A stretch of 64,000 nucleotides of DNA from Pseudomonadaceae bacterium SI-3 (GCA_004010935.1 CP026511.1:434001-498000); one strand, 5' to 3'. Positions 42,269 through 52,225 are shown, counted from the stretch's first letter. Notes: generated from the sequence alone by a model not told the origin. Made by a program: numbers and translations.

Positions 42269-42787
42269 ATGCCCAGTTCCGCCCCGCATCCCGAGCAATT
42301 GCATTTTTCCAGCGACGGTCGTACGCCGAACAGCTCGCATCCGGTGCTGGTGTACCGGCAGTTGCCGCTGGCTGATAGCGACTACGCCAGCGCGTTCGAA
42401 AATCTGTTCAATAGCCATCTGTGGCCGGCCCAATGGCGTGCGGGTGTGTACGACTATCACCACTTTCATTCGACCGCTCATGAGGTGCTCGGCGTTTCGC
42501 GGGGTTCGGCGCGGCTGATGCTCGGTGGCGAGCAGGGGCAGGAAGTCGAGGTGCGCGCTGGCGACGCGCTGGTGCTGCCGGCCGGCACCGGTCATTGCCA
42601 GCTCAGCGCCAGCAATGATTTCGAAGTGGTGGGCGGTTACCCGGTCGAGCAGCAGTACGATCTGCTGCGCCCGGATGAAGCCAGCCATGATGAGGCACAG
42701 GCGCGCGCTCAGCGGGTCAGCGTACCGGTGAGCGATCCGGTTGCCGGCACGCAGGGCGCGTTGGTTGATCTGTGGCGTAAGGAATAA
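42269..42787 (+). CDS. Cupin-domain protein
   Basis: 172 residues from ATG 42269, with GAGGTG upstream. The cupin motif is spread over GVYDYHHFHSTAHEVLGVSRGSARLML and the second strand GDALVLPAGTGHCQL; His and Glu metal ligands are present. A similar gene stands between cycB and xpt in P. aeruginosa. Enzyme activity is not known. The longer frame from 42167 overlaps the terminator and is rejected. Confidence 0.88.
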   Translation: MPSSAPHPEQLHFSSDGRTPNSSHPVLVYRQLPLADSDYASAFENLFNSHLWPAQWRAGVYDYHHFHSTAHEVLGVSRGSARLMLGGEQGQEVEVRAGDALVLPAGTGHCQLSASNDFEVVGGYPVEQQYDLLRPDEASHDEAQARAQRVSVPVSDPVAGTQGALVDLWRKE

Positions 42788-42811
42788 GCCTCAGGGAGTG
42801 GCGCGGGGCGC

Positions 42812-43396
<585 letters not shown>

Positions 43397-43445
43397 TCAA
43401 GCGTGAGCGGCCGGGTTTGCCTGACGAATCGGGGTGCTGAAAACC

Positions 43446-43481
43446 AGTTGGGCGCTGCGCCATGGAGGCGAGCGCCCAGCT
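43446..43481 (-). terminator. Hairpin between the DUF1080 gene and xpt
   Basis: AGTTGGGCGCT (43446-43456) pairs with AGCGCCCAGCT (43471-43481) with one G-T wobble. On the minus strand the stem is followed by GGTTTTCAG, so it likely ends the GH13-DUF1080 operon. It could also sit in the xpt leader. Confidence 0.55.
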
Positions 43482-43574
43482 CGTTTCGATTCTGCATCCG
43501 TCCGTCACTGCTTACCGCAGCCTGGAAAGCCGCGCATTCTCGCTCAATTCTGCTCGCAGGTCCAAGTGGACCGT

Positions 43575-44165
43575 TCAGTCCGGTGTTTCGATCGACAGGC
43601 GGCGGAAACGCGCCGCTTCGCCGTGGTGTTGAAGCACCACGTGGCCTTCGAAGGATTGGGCAAAGCGAGGATAGTCTTTGAATTTACTCTGGGTGATGCG
43701 TTCCCGCAGCGCCGGATCATCGAGCCGGTAGCGCAGCACCCGTTGCCCGTCCAGCCAGTGCTCGACTTCGCCGTTGTGAAGGCTCAACGCCGCTTCGATG
43801 AACTGTTCGGGCTCAATCTGCGTTTCGATATCAGGTCGCAGCAAGCCGTAGAGCGCGCCGTTGCGGGTCGTCGGTTCGCGGCCATCGGGATGGCCGCGGT
43901 CATCGAGCAGCTGCATTTCCGGGCCGCTGTGCCAGCTGAGATCAGCACCTTCGTCGACGCAACAGAACACACCGGAATTGCCGGCAAAGGGCAGGGCGAA
44001 TTCGAAGCGCAGGATGAAATCCCGGTAGCGTTGCCGGGATATCAGATCGACGCGCCGCGACCCGGCCACGGCGCAGAGCTCGTCGCCTGCAACACACCAG
44101 CAATCGTGAGGAAAGTCGTCTCCATGCCAGGCGCGCCATTGGGTTGCATCGAGCTGGTGGGGCAT
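43575..44165 (-). CDS. DUF1080-family (3-keto-disaccharide hydrolase-like) protein
   Basis: 196 residues from ATG 44165 (MPHQLDATQWRAW). The DUF1080 pattern is seen in the jelly-roll strands YRDFILRFEFALPFAGNSGVFC, PEMQLLDDRGHPDG and EVEHWLDGQRVLRYRLDD. The family includes periplasmic 3-keto-glycoside hydrolases, but no signal peptide is visible, so a cytoplasmic role is likely. It starts 5 bp after the GH13 stop, and the three genes form one operon. A TTG start at 44204 would overlap the GH13 gene. Confidence 0.82.
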   Translation of the reverse strand: MPHQLDATQWRAWHGDDFPHDCWCVAGDELCAVAGSRRVDLISRQRYRDFILRFEFALPFAGNSGVFCCVDEGADLSWHSGPEMQLLDDRGHPDGREPTTRNGALYGLLRPDIETQIEPEQFIEAALSLHNGEVEHWLDGQRVLRYRLDDPALRERITQSKFKDYPRFAQSFEGHVVLQHHGEAARFRRLSIETPD

Positions 44166-44170
44166 CTGGA

Positions 44171-45790
44171 TTACCCGAACAGTTGCTGTTTGCGCCGCAG
44201 CCAACGGTAGCCGTACGGCCCGAGGCGGATTTTCAGCGGCGAGCCTTCGGGCTGATCGTAGTTGCTGTCGGCGAGCACATCGACCATGTCCTGCAGATCG
44301 TCAGCGGTGATTTCCACTGTGGTTTCCTTGTCGGCCAGGTTGACCAGCATAAGCACGCTGGAGCCATTGTCGTGGCGGATGGCGAACACCGCCGGATCCT
44401 CGACATGCACCGTCTGCCGCTTGCCGATACCTATTTCACGCAGCCCGACCCGCGTGCGGATCATGTTGCCGGTGCGGGCCATCAGTGAATCGCTGCGCAG
44501 GGTCTGGGCGAATACATTGATCTTTTCGTAGGCGAAGGGGCCTTCATCGATCAGGGGCGCCGCCAGCTCGCCGGTGGTGCAGGAAAACCCGGCGTTGGGC
44601 TCGTTGGACCACTGCATCGGAGTGCGCACGGCCTGGCGCTCGGGGCGCTCCATGTCGTCGCCCATGCCGATTTCCTCGCCATAGCGGATGATCGGTGTGC
44701 CCGGCAGCGAAAACAGTAACGCATGCGTGGCAGCGATTCGGCGCTCATCGCCATCGAGCATCGGCGCGAGCCGCCGCCGAATGCCGCGGTTATACGCGCG
44801 CATCTTCGGATCGGGGGCAAAGGTGTCCATGACCTCGTTGCGCTCATCTTCTTTCAGCCGATCCAGGCTCAGCTCGTCATGGTTGCGAATCCACAGTGCG
44901 TACTGCGAATGGCTGGGTGGCAGCGGTTGGCTGTTCAAGGCGCGAACCAGCGGTTCGGCCTGTTGCCGGGCCAGCGCCAGGAAGAGGTGGTTGTTGGTCC
45001 AGAAATCCAGCAGCAGGGTGACGCGGTCCGCCTCGTCCCCGAAGTACTCGACATACTTTTCCGGGTCGGTGTCGATCTCGCCGAGCAGTACGGTTTCCGG
45101 GCGGCGCATGGTGACGAAGTCGCGCATGTGTTCCAGCAGCCAGTAGCCCTTTTTCAGATCCCCACCACCGGCCTGGCGCACCATGTGTACCGCCGCATCG
45201 ATGCGAAAGCCGGACACACCCAGGCGCAGCCAGAACGACATGATCCGCTCGATTTCGTGAATGACCCGCGGGTTGGCGAGGTCCAGGTCCGGCTCGTGCT
45301 TGTAGAACAGGTGGCGGTAGTACTGGCCGGCTTCCTCATCCCAGGTCCAGATACTGTCTTCGACCGTCGGAAAGATCGGCGCCATCGAAGTGTCCGGCTC
45401 ATCTGCCCAGATGTAGTAGTCGCGGTACGGCGAATTTCGGTCGCGGCGCGCCTCCTGGAACCATTTGTGCTCGCTGGAGGTGTGTTGCACCAGCAGTTCG
45501 ACGATCACGTGTAGGCCGAGCTCCTCGGCCTTTTCCAGCAGCGCCACCATGTCAGCCAGATCACCGAATTGCGGGGCGATCTGCAGGTGGTCGGTGACGT
45601 CGTAGCCGGCGTCGAGGAACGGCGAAGCGTAGCAGGGCATGATCCAGACGGCGGTGGCCCCTAGGCCGCGGATGTAGTCCAGTCGTTCAGTGATGCCGCG
45701 CAAGTCGCCGCAGCCGTCGCCGTTGCTGTCACGGAAGAGTGCGGGATCGACCTGATAGATCACCGCGTTGCGATACCAGAGTGGACGCAT
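44171..45790 (-). CDS. GH13 alpha-amylase family protein, trehalose synthase-like
   Basis: 539 residues. The N-terminal pattern VIYQVDPALFRDSNGDGCGDLRGI and TSSEHKWFQEAR resemble trehalose synthases and alpha-glucosidases. GH13 residues: FRIDAAVH (nucleophile Asp), LLGEIDTD (acid Glu), IRNHDELS (second Asp). It may isomerise or hydrolyse maltose, trehalose or related disaccharides; substrate cannot be fixed from motifs. It begins 2 bp after the stop of the upstream GH13 gene. No signal peptide, so cytoplasmic. Confidence 0.85.
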   Translation of the reverse strand: MRPLWYRNAVIYQVDPALFRDSNGDGCGDLRGITERLDYIRGLGATAVWIMPCYASPFLDAGYDVTDHLQIAPQFGDLADMVALLEKAEELGLHVIVELLVQHTSSEHKWFQEARRDRNSPYRDYYIWADEPDTSMAPIFPTVEDSIWTWDEEAGQYYRHLFYKHEPDLDLANPRVIHEIERIMSFWLRLGVSGFRIDAAVHMVRQAGGGDLKKGYWLLEHMRDFVTMRRPETVLLGEIDTDPEKYVEYFGDEADRVTLLLDFWTNNHLFLALARQQAEPLVRALNSQPLPPSHSQYALWIRNHDELSLDRLKEDERNEVMDTFAPDPKMRAYNRGIRRRLAPMLDGDERRIAATHALLFSLPGTPIIRYGEEIGMGDDMERPERQAVRTPMQWSNEPNAGFSCTTGELAAPLIDEGPFAYEKINVFAQTLRSDSLMARTGNMIRTRVGLREIGIGKRQTVHVEDPAVFAIRHDNGSSVLMLVNLADKETTVEITADDLQDMVDVLADSNYDQPEGSPLKIRLGPYGYRWLRRKQQLFG

Positions 45791-45792
45791 GC

Positions 45793-47328
45793 TCAGCTCT
45801 CCGCCGGGCGCAGGACCAGCGCCTGCCCGGCTGACAAATTGCCATTAAAGGGTTCGCCTTCCCCGACGCCATCGCTGGCGATCTCCACCAGCCAATGGGC
45901 GCTTTGGGGGAACGCGTGTGGGTGATCGGCAAAATTGATGCAGACCAGGCGGCAGTCGTCGCCCTGCTGTCGGTGGTAGGCCAGAACATCAGGGTGCGAT
46001 GGCAGCTCTGCGAAATCGCCGTGGTGCAGCGCCGGGCTGGCCTTGCGCGCGGCGAGCAAGCGCTGGTAGAGCGCAAATATCGAATTCACCGCGCCGGTCT
46101 GGCGCTCGGCCGCCAGTTCGTCGGCCTCGGGTGGGAAGGGCAGCCAGGGTGCAGCGCCGTCCCAGCCATGCGGCGGCTCAGCTTGCCAGGGAATCGGCGC
46201 CCGGCAACCGTCACGGCCGCCCGGATCGACACGGGTCTCGGCAGTGATCACCGCGTCTTCCAGCCCCAGCTCCTCGCCCTGATAGATGAAGGGCGTACCA
46301 CGCAAGGTCAGCAGCAGCACTGCGGCGGCACGGGAGGCCTGTTCGGAGCCTTGATAGCGGCTGCGCTGGCGCACGTTGTCGTGGTTGGACAGTACCCAGG
46401 TGGGCCAGGCGCCGGCCGGTTGCAGCCAATGCTGCACGTCGCGGATGCAGGTGCGAAACAGCACCGGGTCCCAGGGCGCGTCGAGCGGGTTGAAGTTGAA
46501 GGCCAGGTGCAGCTCGTCGCCGGCGCCGTAGTACTGCAGCACGCGCTCGGTGGAGCGGATATTCACCTCGCCCACCAGCATGCGATCGCCGGGGTAGCTG
46601 TCGACCAGCTTGCGCAATCCGCGCAGCACTTCGTGGCTGTAGGGCTGGTCGTTGAAGTCCGACAGCGGTTGGCCGGCCTGGCAGCGCGGGTCGTCGGCGA
46701 AGATCGGATCCTTGCCGGTGCAGTGGATGACGTCGATGCGAAAACCGTCGATGCCGCGATCGAGCCAGAAGCGCAGCACGTCGTGCATCGCCTCCACCAC
46801 TTCGGGGTTGCGCCAGTTCAGATCCGGCTGCTTGGCGAGGAACAGGTGCAGGTAGTACTGCTGGGTCTGCTCGTCCCAGGTCCAGGCGCTGCCGGCGCCC
46901 AGCGCGGCACGCCAGTTGTTGGGCTCGTCACGCCAGATGTACCAGTCGCGCTTCGGGTTGTCCCGCGAGCTGCGCGACTCGACGAACCAGGGGTGTTCAT
47001 CGGAGGTGTGATTGGGCACGAAATCAAGCAGTACGCGAATGCCGCGGGCGTGGGCTTCGGTGATCAGCCGATCAATATCGCTCAGCGAACCGAACAGGGG
47101 GTCGATGTCGCAGTAATCGCTGATGTCGTAGCCGGCGTCGGCCATCGGCGAGCGGAAGATCGGCGACAGCCACAGTGCGTCGACGCCGAGCTGCTGCAGA
47201 TGGTCGAGATGCTGCAGTACGCCGTTGAGGTCGCCAATGCCGTCGCCGTTGCTGTCAGCGAAGGACCTTGGATAGATCTGATAAATGGTGGCGCCTTTCC
47301 ACCAGGGTGCTGGGAATGACTCGCTCAT
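45793..47328 (-). CDS. GH13 alpha-glucosidase (oligo-1,6-glucosidase/maltase-like)
   Basis: 511 residues. It starts WWKGATIYQIYPRSFADSNGDGIGDLNG, the alpha-glucosidase form of the family. Catalytic motifs FRIDVIHC, LVGEVNI and LSNHDNVR are intact. It is the first gene of a three-gene operon and divergent from the GAPDH gene. It should release glucose from malto- or isomalto-oligosaccharides in the cytoplasm. No transporter gene lies nearby. Confidence 0.9.
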   Translation of the reverse strand: MSESFPAPWWKGATIYQIYPRSFADSNGDGIGDLNGVLQHLDHLQQLGVDALWLSPIFRSPMADAGYDISDYCDIDPLFGSLSDIDRLITEAHARGIRVLLDFVPNHTSDEHPWFVESRSSRDNPKRDWYIWRDEPNNWRAALGAGSAWTWDEQTQQYYLHLFLAKQPDLNWRNPEVVEAMHDVLRFWLDRGIDGFRIDVIHCTGKDPIFADDPRCQAGQPLSDFNDQPYSHEVLRGLRKLVDSYPGDRMLVGEVNIRSTERVLQYYGAGDELHLAFNFNPLDAPWDPVLFRTCIRDVQHWLQPAGAWPTWVLSNHDNVRQRSRYQGSEQASRAAAVLLLTLRGTPFIYQGEELGLEDAVITAETRVDPGGRDGCRAPIPWQAEPPHGWDGAAPWLPFPPEADELAAERQTGAVNSIFALYQRLLAARKASPALHHGDFAELPSHPDVLAYHRQQGDDCRLVCINFADHPHAFPQSAHWLVEIASDGVGEGEPFNGNLSAGQALVLRPAES

Positions 47329-47502
47329 TGCTCGTGGCCCTTTTCCGGTGTCGGCAAGCCCGGCGCAACGGGCCTGTGAGAGTTACGACTGACGAGCGGT
47401 GGCTGGGTTTCCCCGGTTCATTGATCTCCGTCGGACGGTACTGAACGCGACTGCGGATACTCCGACTAACCTTCACCAGCCTCAACGACCCAGGAGAGCA
47501 CC

Positions 47503-48522
47503 ATGTTGCGAGTTGCTATCAATGGCTACGGCCGTATCGGCCGAGCTGTACTGCGAGCCCTGTTCGAGCGAAACCTGGAAAACCAGATCCATATCGAAGC
47601 GATCAACGACCTCAGCGAGCGCTCGGCGATGGCGCATCTGACGCGCTTCGATACCACCTTCGGCCGTTTCCACGGGCAGGTCGATTTGCGCGATGACGTG
47701 ATGCAGATCCGTGGCCAGTCGATCCGCCTGCTCCAGGAACGCGATCCGACGCAGCTGCCGTGGAAACAGCTAGGTGTCGACGTGGTGCTGGAGTGCTCGG
47801 GGAAATTCAAGAAGCGCGACCTGATCGATCAGCACCTGCAGGCCGGTGCCCAGCGGGTGTTCGCCTCGCACCCATTGGACGGCGCTGATCTGACGGTCGT
47901 CTACGGCGTCAACCATGAGCTGCTCGACAGCAGCCATCGTGTGATCTCCAATGCCTCCTGCACCACCAATTGCCTGGCGCCGCTGGCCAAGGTGCTACAT
48001 GAGTCAGTGGGGATCCGCCAGGGCCTGCTGAACACGGTGCACTCCTACACGAATGACCAGAGCCTGCTGGACAAGGCGCACAAGGATCTCTACCGCGCCC
48101 GTGCCGCAGCCGAATCGATTATTCCGTCGACCACCGGTGCGGCCAAGGCTATCGGTCTGGTGTTGCCCGAGCTGGCCGGGCGTCTGGACGGGCTGGCGGT
48201 TCGGGTGCCGACACCAAACGTGTCGCTGGTGGACCTCACCTTCACCGCCGAGCGTGCACCGGGAAGCGTTGAGGCAATCAACCAGATCCTCCGGGAAGGC
48301 GCCCAGAAAATGCCGCTCGGCGTCATGGAGTGCAACGATCTGCCGCTGGTCTCGCGCGACTTCTTCGGCCATCCGACCTCGTGCGTGGCCGACCTCAGCC
48401 ACACGCGCGTACAGGGCGACCTGGTCAAAGTACTGGCCTGGTACGACAACGAATGGGCCTTCTCCAACCGCATGCTCGACGTGCTGCTCCATTGGGGCGA
48501 CGGTAATGCGCAGGCTAGCTGA
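47503..48522 (+). CDS. Type I glyceraldehyde-3-phosphate dehydrogenase
   Basis: 339 residues. The NAD domain starts VAINGYGRIGRAVLRALFERN; Asp36 in INDLSE suggests NAD preference. The active-site motif SNASCTTNCLAP has catalytic Cys153, and His180 is in TVHSYTNDQ. The later TTGAAKAIG and WYDNEWAFSNRMLD are GAPDH-like, more than erythrose-4-phosphate dehydrogenase. CAGGAG lies 6 bases upstream. The gene is followed after 12 bp by a cyclodeaminase-like gene, an unusual neighbour. Pseudomonas has several gap paralogues; which one this is remains open. Confidence 0.9.
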   Translation: MLRVAINGYGRIGRAVLRALFERNLENQIHIEAINDLSERSAMAHLTRFDTTFGRFHGQVDLRDDVMQIRGQSIRLLQERDPTQLPWKQLGVDVVLECSGKFKKRDLIDQHLQAGAQRVFASHPLDGADLTVVYGVNHELLDSSHRVISNASCTTNCLAPLAKVLHESVGIRQGLLNTVHSYTNDQSLLDKAHKDLYRARAAAESIIPSTTGAAKAIGLVLPELAGRLDGLAVRVPTPNVSLVDLTFTAERAPGSVEAINQILREGAQKMPLGVMECNDLPLVSRDFFGHPTSCVADLSHTRVQGDLVKVLAWYDNEWAFSNRMLDVLLHWGDGNAQAS

Positions 48523-48534
48523 CGGATCGACCGG

Positions 48535-49134
48535 ATGAGCGATGAGGCGAGCATCTGGACGCAACGGCTGGCCGATTTCAGGGCGGCTACGGCGGCCAAC
48601 CAGCCAACGCCCGGTTGCGGTGCGACCGCCGCTGTTACGGCCGACATCGGGCTTGCGTTGGTACTCAAGGGGCTGCGTATCAGCGAGGCCCACGGGTCCG
48701 ATCCGACTCGCCGCGCGCTGTTGCAAGCGGCGGAAGCACTGTTGGGCAGGCCCGGCGCGTTTGCGGATGATGATGTCCAGGCTTTCGGGGACTACCTGAA
48801 CGCTGCGCGGAACGGTGAGCCCGAACAGAAGCAGGCCGCGTCTCGTCAGGCCTGTGCCGTGCCGCTGGCTTTGGCGCATTGCTGCTTGGAGGCGCTCGAG
48901 CTGGCGGTTGATGCTTGGCCATGTACCGACCCGAACGTGCAAAGCGATGCCCAGGCCGGCGCCGTGCTCATTCATGCCGGGCTCAGCGCAGCCTTGATTA
49001 ACGTGGATGCGGATATGGCAAGTATCGAAGACGCTGCCAGCCGCGATCAGGTTGCGCAAGCTCGAACGCGCTTACAGGCTGAGGGCGACGGCCTGTTGCA
49101 GCGTCTGCTCGGTCAGGCGCTGTCCCGTTCTTAG
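48535..49134 (+). CDS. Cyclodeaminase/cyclohydrolase (FTCD C-domain) family protein
   Basis: 199 residues. The family signature is at the N-terminus: RAATAANQPTPGCGATAAVTADIGLALVLKGL, compare PTPGGG with Ala-rich helix in FTCD/FchA. The rest is alpha-helical, ending with Ala-rich helices DPNVQSDAQAGAVLIHAGLSAALIN. Relatives act on formimino- or methenyl-tetrahydrofolate. Cys replaces one Gly of the PTPGGG loop. Coupled position after GAPDH suggests coexpression. Substrate unproven. Confidence 0.82.
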   Translation: MSDEASIWTQRLADFRAATAANQPTPGCGATAAVTADIGLALVLKGLRISEAHGSDPTRRALLQAAEALLGRPGAFADDDVQAFGDYLNAARNGEPEQKQAASRQACAVPLALAHCCLEALELAVDAWPCTDPNVQSDAQAGAVLIHAGLSAALINVDADMASIEDAASRDQVAQARTRLQAEGDGLLQRLLGQALSRS

Positions 49135-49552
49135 TGCAGCTGATCGCCAGCAAGCTGGCTCCTACGAAAAGCCCGCGTCGTCAGCCGCTCGTGGTCTGTA
49201 GGGGGCCCCGCGCTGACGATCTAATTACGCTCGGAAAAGGCTGGGGTTCAGTGCGGCTGTGGCATAACAAACCCCACATTCCTGTAGGAGCCAGCTTGCT
49301 GGCGATCCGGTCCCTCTCCCTTGTCACGTTCACCAAGTATCCATACGGGCCTGGCCACCAGCTCCGATAACGAGAATAAACGTCTCGTTTTAGGTTGACG
49401 CCTGCCGTCATTGTTTCTAGTCTCCAAGCCACCTGAGACGAACTTTCTCAATCGAGACCTGAAGTTTTCTCACGCAATCCGTTCACATAGCGCCTCATCT
49501 GGCTGGCATTTCGACCTGTCCGAGCGCAGCGCGAACCCTATCGGAGAAGCCA
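49135..49552. repeat. REP pair region between the cyclodeaminase and Fe-ADH genes
   Basis: Two inverted REP units: GATCGCCAGCAAGCTGGCTC... at 49142-49165 and its complement at 49284-49307. They face each other across 118 bp (REPIN-like). The remaining sequence to 49552 has no gene; it must contain the promoter of the Fe-ADH operon. The same REP occurs at 53341. Confidence 0.85.
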
Positions 49553-50719
49553 ATGAGCCATCGCATCGTCCTGCCGCGCCTGATGGAAGTCGGCCCCGGC
49601 GCCAGCCAGCAGATCGTCTCCGTGCTGCATAACCTTGGTTGCAAACGACCACTGATCGTGACCGACCGGATGATGGTCGAGCTGGGCTATGTCGCCCGAA
49701 TCAGCGAGATCCTGGCCAACGCGGATATTCCCAGCGACTGCTTTGCTGACACGCTGCCGGAGCCGACTGCGGCATCGATTCGTGCCGGCGTCGAAATGGT
49801 GCGTCAGGGTGATTACGATTCGATCATCGCCCTCGGTGGCGGCAGCCCCATCGATTCGGCCAAGGCCATCGGCATCCTAGGCAAATTTGGCGGCGAGATA
49901 CGCGATTACCGCTTCCCACGTGATGTCAGCGAGGCGGGCCTGCCACTGATCGCCGTCCCAACCACGGCGGGCACCGGCTCGGAAGCGACCCGTTTCACCA
50001 TCATCACCGACGAAACCAGCGACGAGAAACTGCTCTGCGCCGGCCTCGGCTTCATGCCGGTCGCCGCGCTGATCGATTACGAACTGACCCTGTCGCTGCC
50101 GCCGCGGGTTACTGCCGATACCGGCATCGACGCGCTGACCCACGCCATCGAGGCTTACGTCAGCCGCAAGGCCAGCCTCTACAGCGATGCCCAGGCCCTG
50201 CAGGCCATGCGCTTGCTGGCGCCGAATCTGCGTGCGGCCTATCACGTGCCGAGCAACCGCCAGGCCCGCGAGGCAATGATGTTGGGTGCGACCCTGGCTG
50301 GCATTGCCTTCTCCAACGCCTCGGTGGCGCTGGTCCACGGCATGAGCCGGCCCATCGGTGCGTTTTTCCATGTGCCGCACGGGCTGTCCAACGCCATGCT
50401 GCTGCCGGCGATCACGGCGTTTTCGATTCCCGCCGCACCGGAGCGTTATGCCGACTGCGCGCGTGCCATGGGGGTGGCGGGCGAGGGCGACACCGTCGAG
50501 GCAGCCAACGAAAAGCTGCTGACCGAGCTGCGCGCGATCAACAAGGAACTGCAGGTGCCCAGCCCCGAGCAGTTCGGCATCACCCGCGAGCGCTTCTTCG
50601 AACTGCGCCAAACCATGGCAAAACAGGCGCTGGCCTCGGGTTCGCCCGGCAACAACCCGCGGGTGCCCACCGAAGCTGAAATCATCGACCTATACGAAAC
50701 CGTCTGGAACCAGGAGTGA
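49553..50719 (+). CDS. Iron-containing (group III) alcohol dehydrogenase
   Basis: 388 residues. NAD-binding GGGSPIDSAKAIGIL and TAGTGSEATRFTIIT are typical. Metal ligands appear in DTGIDALTHAIEAYVS (Asp and His), LVHGMSRPIG (His) and HVPHGLSNAM (His). It probably oxidises a hydroxy acid or diol. Four bases separate the stop from the MmsA gene, so the two should work in series, a hydroxyacid to semialdehyde step being plausible. It could also be a 4-hydroxybutyrate or lactaldehyde-type enzyme. Confidence 0.9.
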   Translation: MSHRIVLPRLMEVGPGASQQIVSVLHNLGCKRPLIVTDRMMVELGYVARISEILANADIPSDCFADTLPEPTAASIRAGVEMVRQGDYDSIIALGGGSPIDSAKAIGILGKFGGEIRDYRFPRDVSEAGLPLIAVPTTAGTGSEATRFTIITDETSDEKLLCAGLGFMPVAALIDYELTLSLPPRVTADTGIDALTHAIEAYVSRKASLYSDAQALQAMRLLAPNLRAAYHVPSNRQAREAMMLGATLAGIAFSNASVALVHGMSRPIGAFFHVPHGLSNAMLLPAITAFSIPAAPERYADCARAMGVAGEGDTVEAANEKLLTELRAINKELQVPSPEQFGITRERFFELRQTMAKQALASGSPGNNPRVPTEAEIIDLYETVWNQE

Positions 50720-50722
50720 CCC

Positions 50723-52225
50723 ATGCAGACCCTCGGTAACCTGATCAACAACGAGGCCGTCGCTGGCCGCTCCGAACGCCATTCGACCGTCTACAACCCG
50801 GCTACCGGAGAGCCACGTCTTTACGTCTCGCTGTCTTCGGCTGAGGAAACCCGTGAAGCCGTCGCTGCCGCCCAAGCCGCGTTCGAAGGCTGGTCGAAGA
50901 CGCCCCCGCTGGTCCGTGCTCGCGTCATGTTTCGCTTTAAGGCCTTGCTCGAAGCGCGTCGCGACGACGTCGCACGGCTGATCTCGCTGGAGCACGGCAA
51001 GGTGTTCTCCGATGCCCAGGGCGAAGTGACCCGCGGCCTCGAAGTGGTGGAGTTCGCCTGCGGCATTCCGCACCTGCTCAAGGGCGAGTTCTCGCCCAAC
51101 GTCGGGCGCGATATCGATTCCAACTCGCTGATGCAGCCGCTGGGCGTCTGTGTCGGCATCACGCCTTTCAACTTCCCGGCCATGGTGCCGCTGTGGATGC
51201 TGCCGGTGGCCATCGCCTGCGGTAACACCTTCGTCCTCAAGCCGTCGGAAAAGGACCCGAGCGCGACCATGCTGCTCGGCGAGCTGCTGGCGGAGGCCGG
51301 CCTGCCGGCGGGCGTGCTAAATATCGTCAATGGCGACAAGGAGGCCGTGGACGTGCTGCTGACCGACGAGCGCGTACAGTCGGTGAGCTTCGTCGGCTCG
51401 ACGCCCATCGCCGAGTACATCTACAGCACTGCCTCGGCCCACGGCAAGCGCTGCCAGGCTCTGGGCGGGGCGAAGAACCACATGGTGATCATGCCCGACG
51501 CCGATCCGCAGCAAGTGGTTAGCTCGCTGATGGGCGCCGCGTATGGCTCGGCCGGCGAACGCTGCATGGCGATTTCAGTGGCAGTCTGTGTGGGTGACGA
51601 GGTGGCTGACAATCTGGTCGAGATGCTCAAAGGCGAAATCAGCCAGATGCGCACCGGCCCGGGCACGGGCGTCGAACCCGAGCCGCACATGGGGCCGCTG
51701 GTCACACGCGAGCATCAGCAGAAGGTGTCCGGCTACATCGATCTGGGTGTGGAGGAGGGCGCCACGCTGGTCTGCGACGGGCGCGGGTTGAAGGTCGAGG
51801 GTTACGAGAACGGCTTTTATGTCGGTCCGACACTGTTCGACCGGGTGACACCGCAGATGCGTATCTACAAGGAGGAAATCTTCGGGCCCGTCTTGGCGGT
51901 CGTGCGCGTCAACGCCTTCGACGAGGCGCTTAAGCTGGTCAACGACCACGAGTTCGGCAACGGCACCTCGATCTTCACCCGCGACGGCGACACCGCGCGA
52001 CAGTACGAGGAAGAGGTCAAGGTGGGTATGGTCGGCGTCAACGTGCCAATCCCGGTGCCGATGGCCTTCCATTGCTTCGGTGGCTGGAAGCGCTCGATCT
52101 TCGGTCCGCTGAACATGCATGGCCCGGACGGTGTGCGCTTTTTCACCCGGATGAAAACCGTGACCCGGCGCTGGCCGACCGGGATCCGTGCCGGGACGGA
52201 TTTCTCCATGCCAACGATGAAGTAA
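50723..52225 (+). CDS. mmsA: CoA-acylating methylmalonate-semialdehyde dehydrogenase (MmsA-like)
   Basis: 500 residues. The aldehyde dehydrogenase fold is clear: GVCVGITPFNFPAMVPLWMLPVAIACGN, QALGGAKNHMVIMPDAD and catalytic Cys in GSAGERCMAIS. The pattern NVPIPVPMAFHCFGGWKRSIFG is diagnostic of MmsA/IolA. It converts (methyl)malonate semialdehyde to propionyl- or acetyl-CoA and CO2. Neighbours suggest a short alcohol/hydroxyacid pathway controlled by the IclR gene downstream. Valine or inositol genes are not nearby, so the exact substrate is open. Confidence 0.92.
   Translation: MQTLGNLINNEAVAGRSERHSTVYNPATGEPRLYVSLSSAEETREAVAAAQAAFEGWSKTPPLVRARVMFRFKALLEARRDDVARLISLEHGKVFSDAQGEVTRGLEVVEFACGIPHLLKGEFSPNVGRDIDSNSLMQPLGVCVGITPFNFPAMVPLWMLPVAIACGNTFVLKPSEKDPSATMLLGELLAEAGLPAGVLNIVNGDKEAVDVLLTDERVQSVSFVGSTPIAEYIYSTASAHGKRCQALGGAKNHMVIMPDADPQQVVSSLMGAAYGSAGERCMAISVAVCVGDEVADNLVEMLKGEISQMRTGPGTGVEPEPHMGPLVTREHQQKVSGYIDLGVEEGATLVCDGRGLKVEGYENGFYVGPTLFDRVTPQMRIYKEEIFGPVLAVVRVNAFDEALKLVNDHEFGNGTSIFTRDGDTARQYEEEVKVGMVGVNVPIPVPMAFHCFGGWKRSIFGPLNMHGPDGVRFFTRMKTVTRRWPTGIRAGTDFSMPTMK

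Noticed and set aside
45895..47319. 474-codon plus-strand ORF opposite the alpha-glucosidase
   Set aside because: GC-rich shadow of a gene with intact GH13 motifs.
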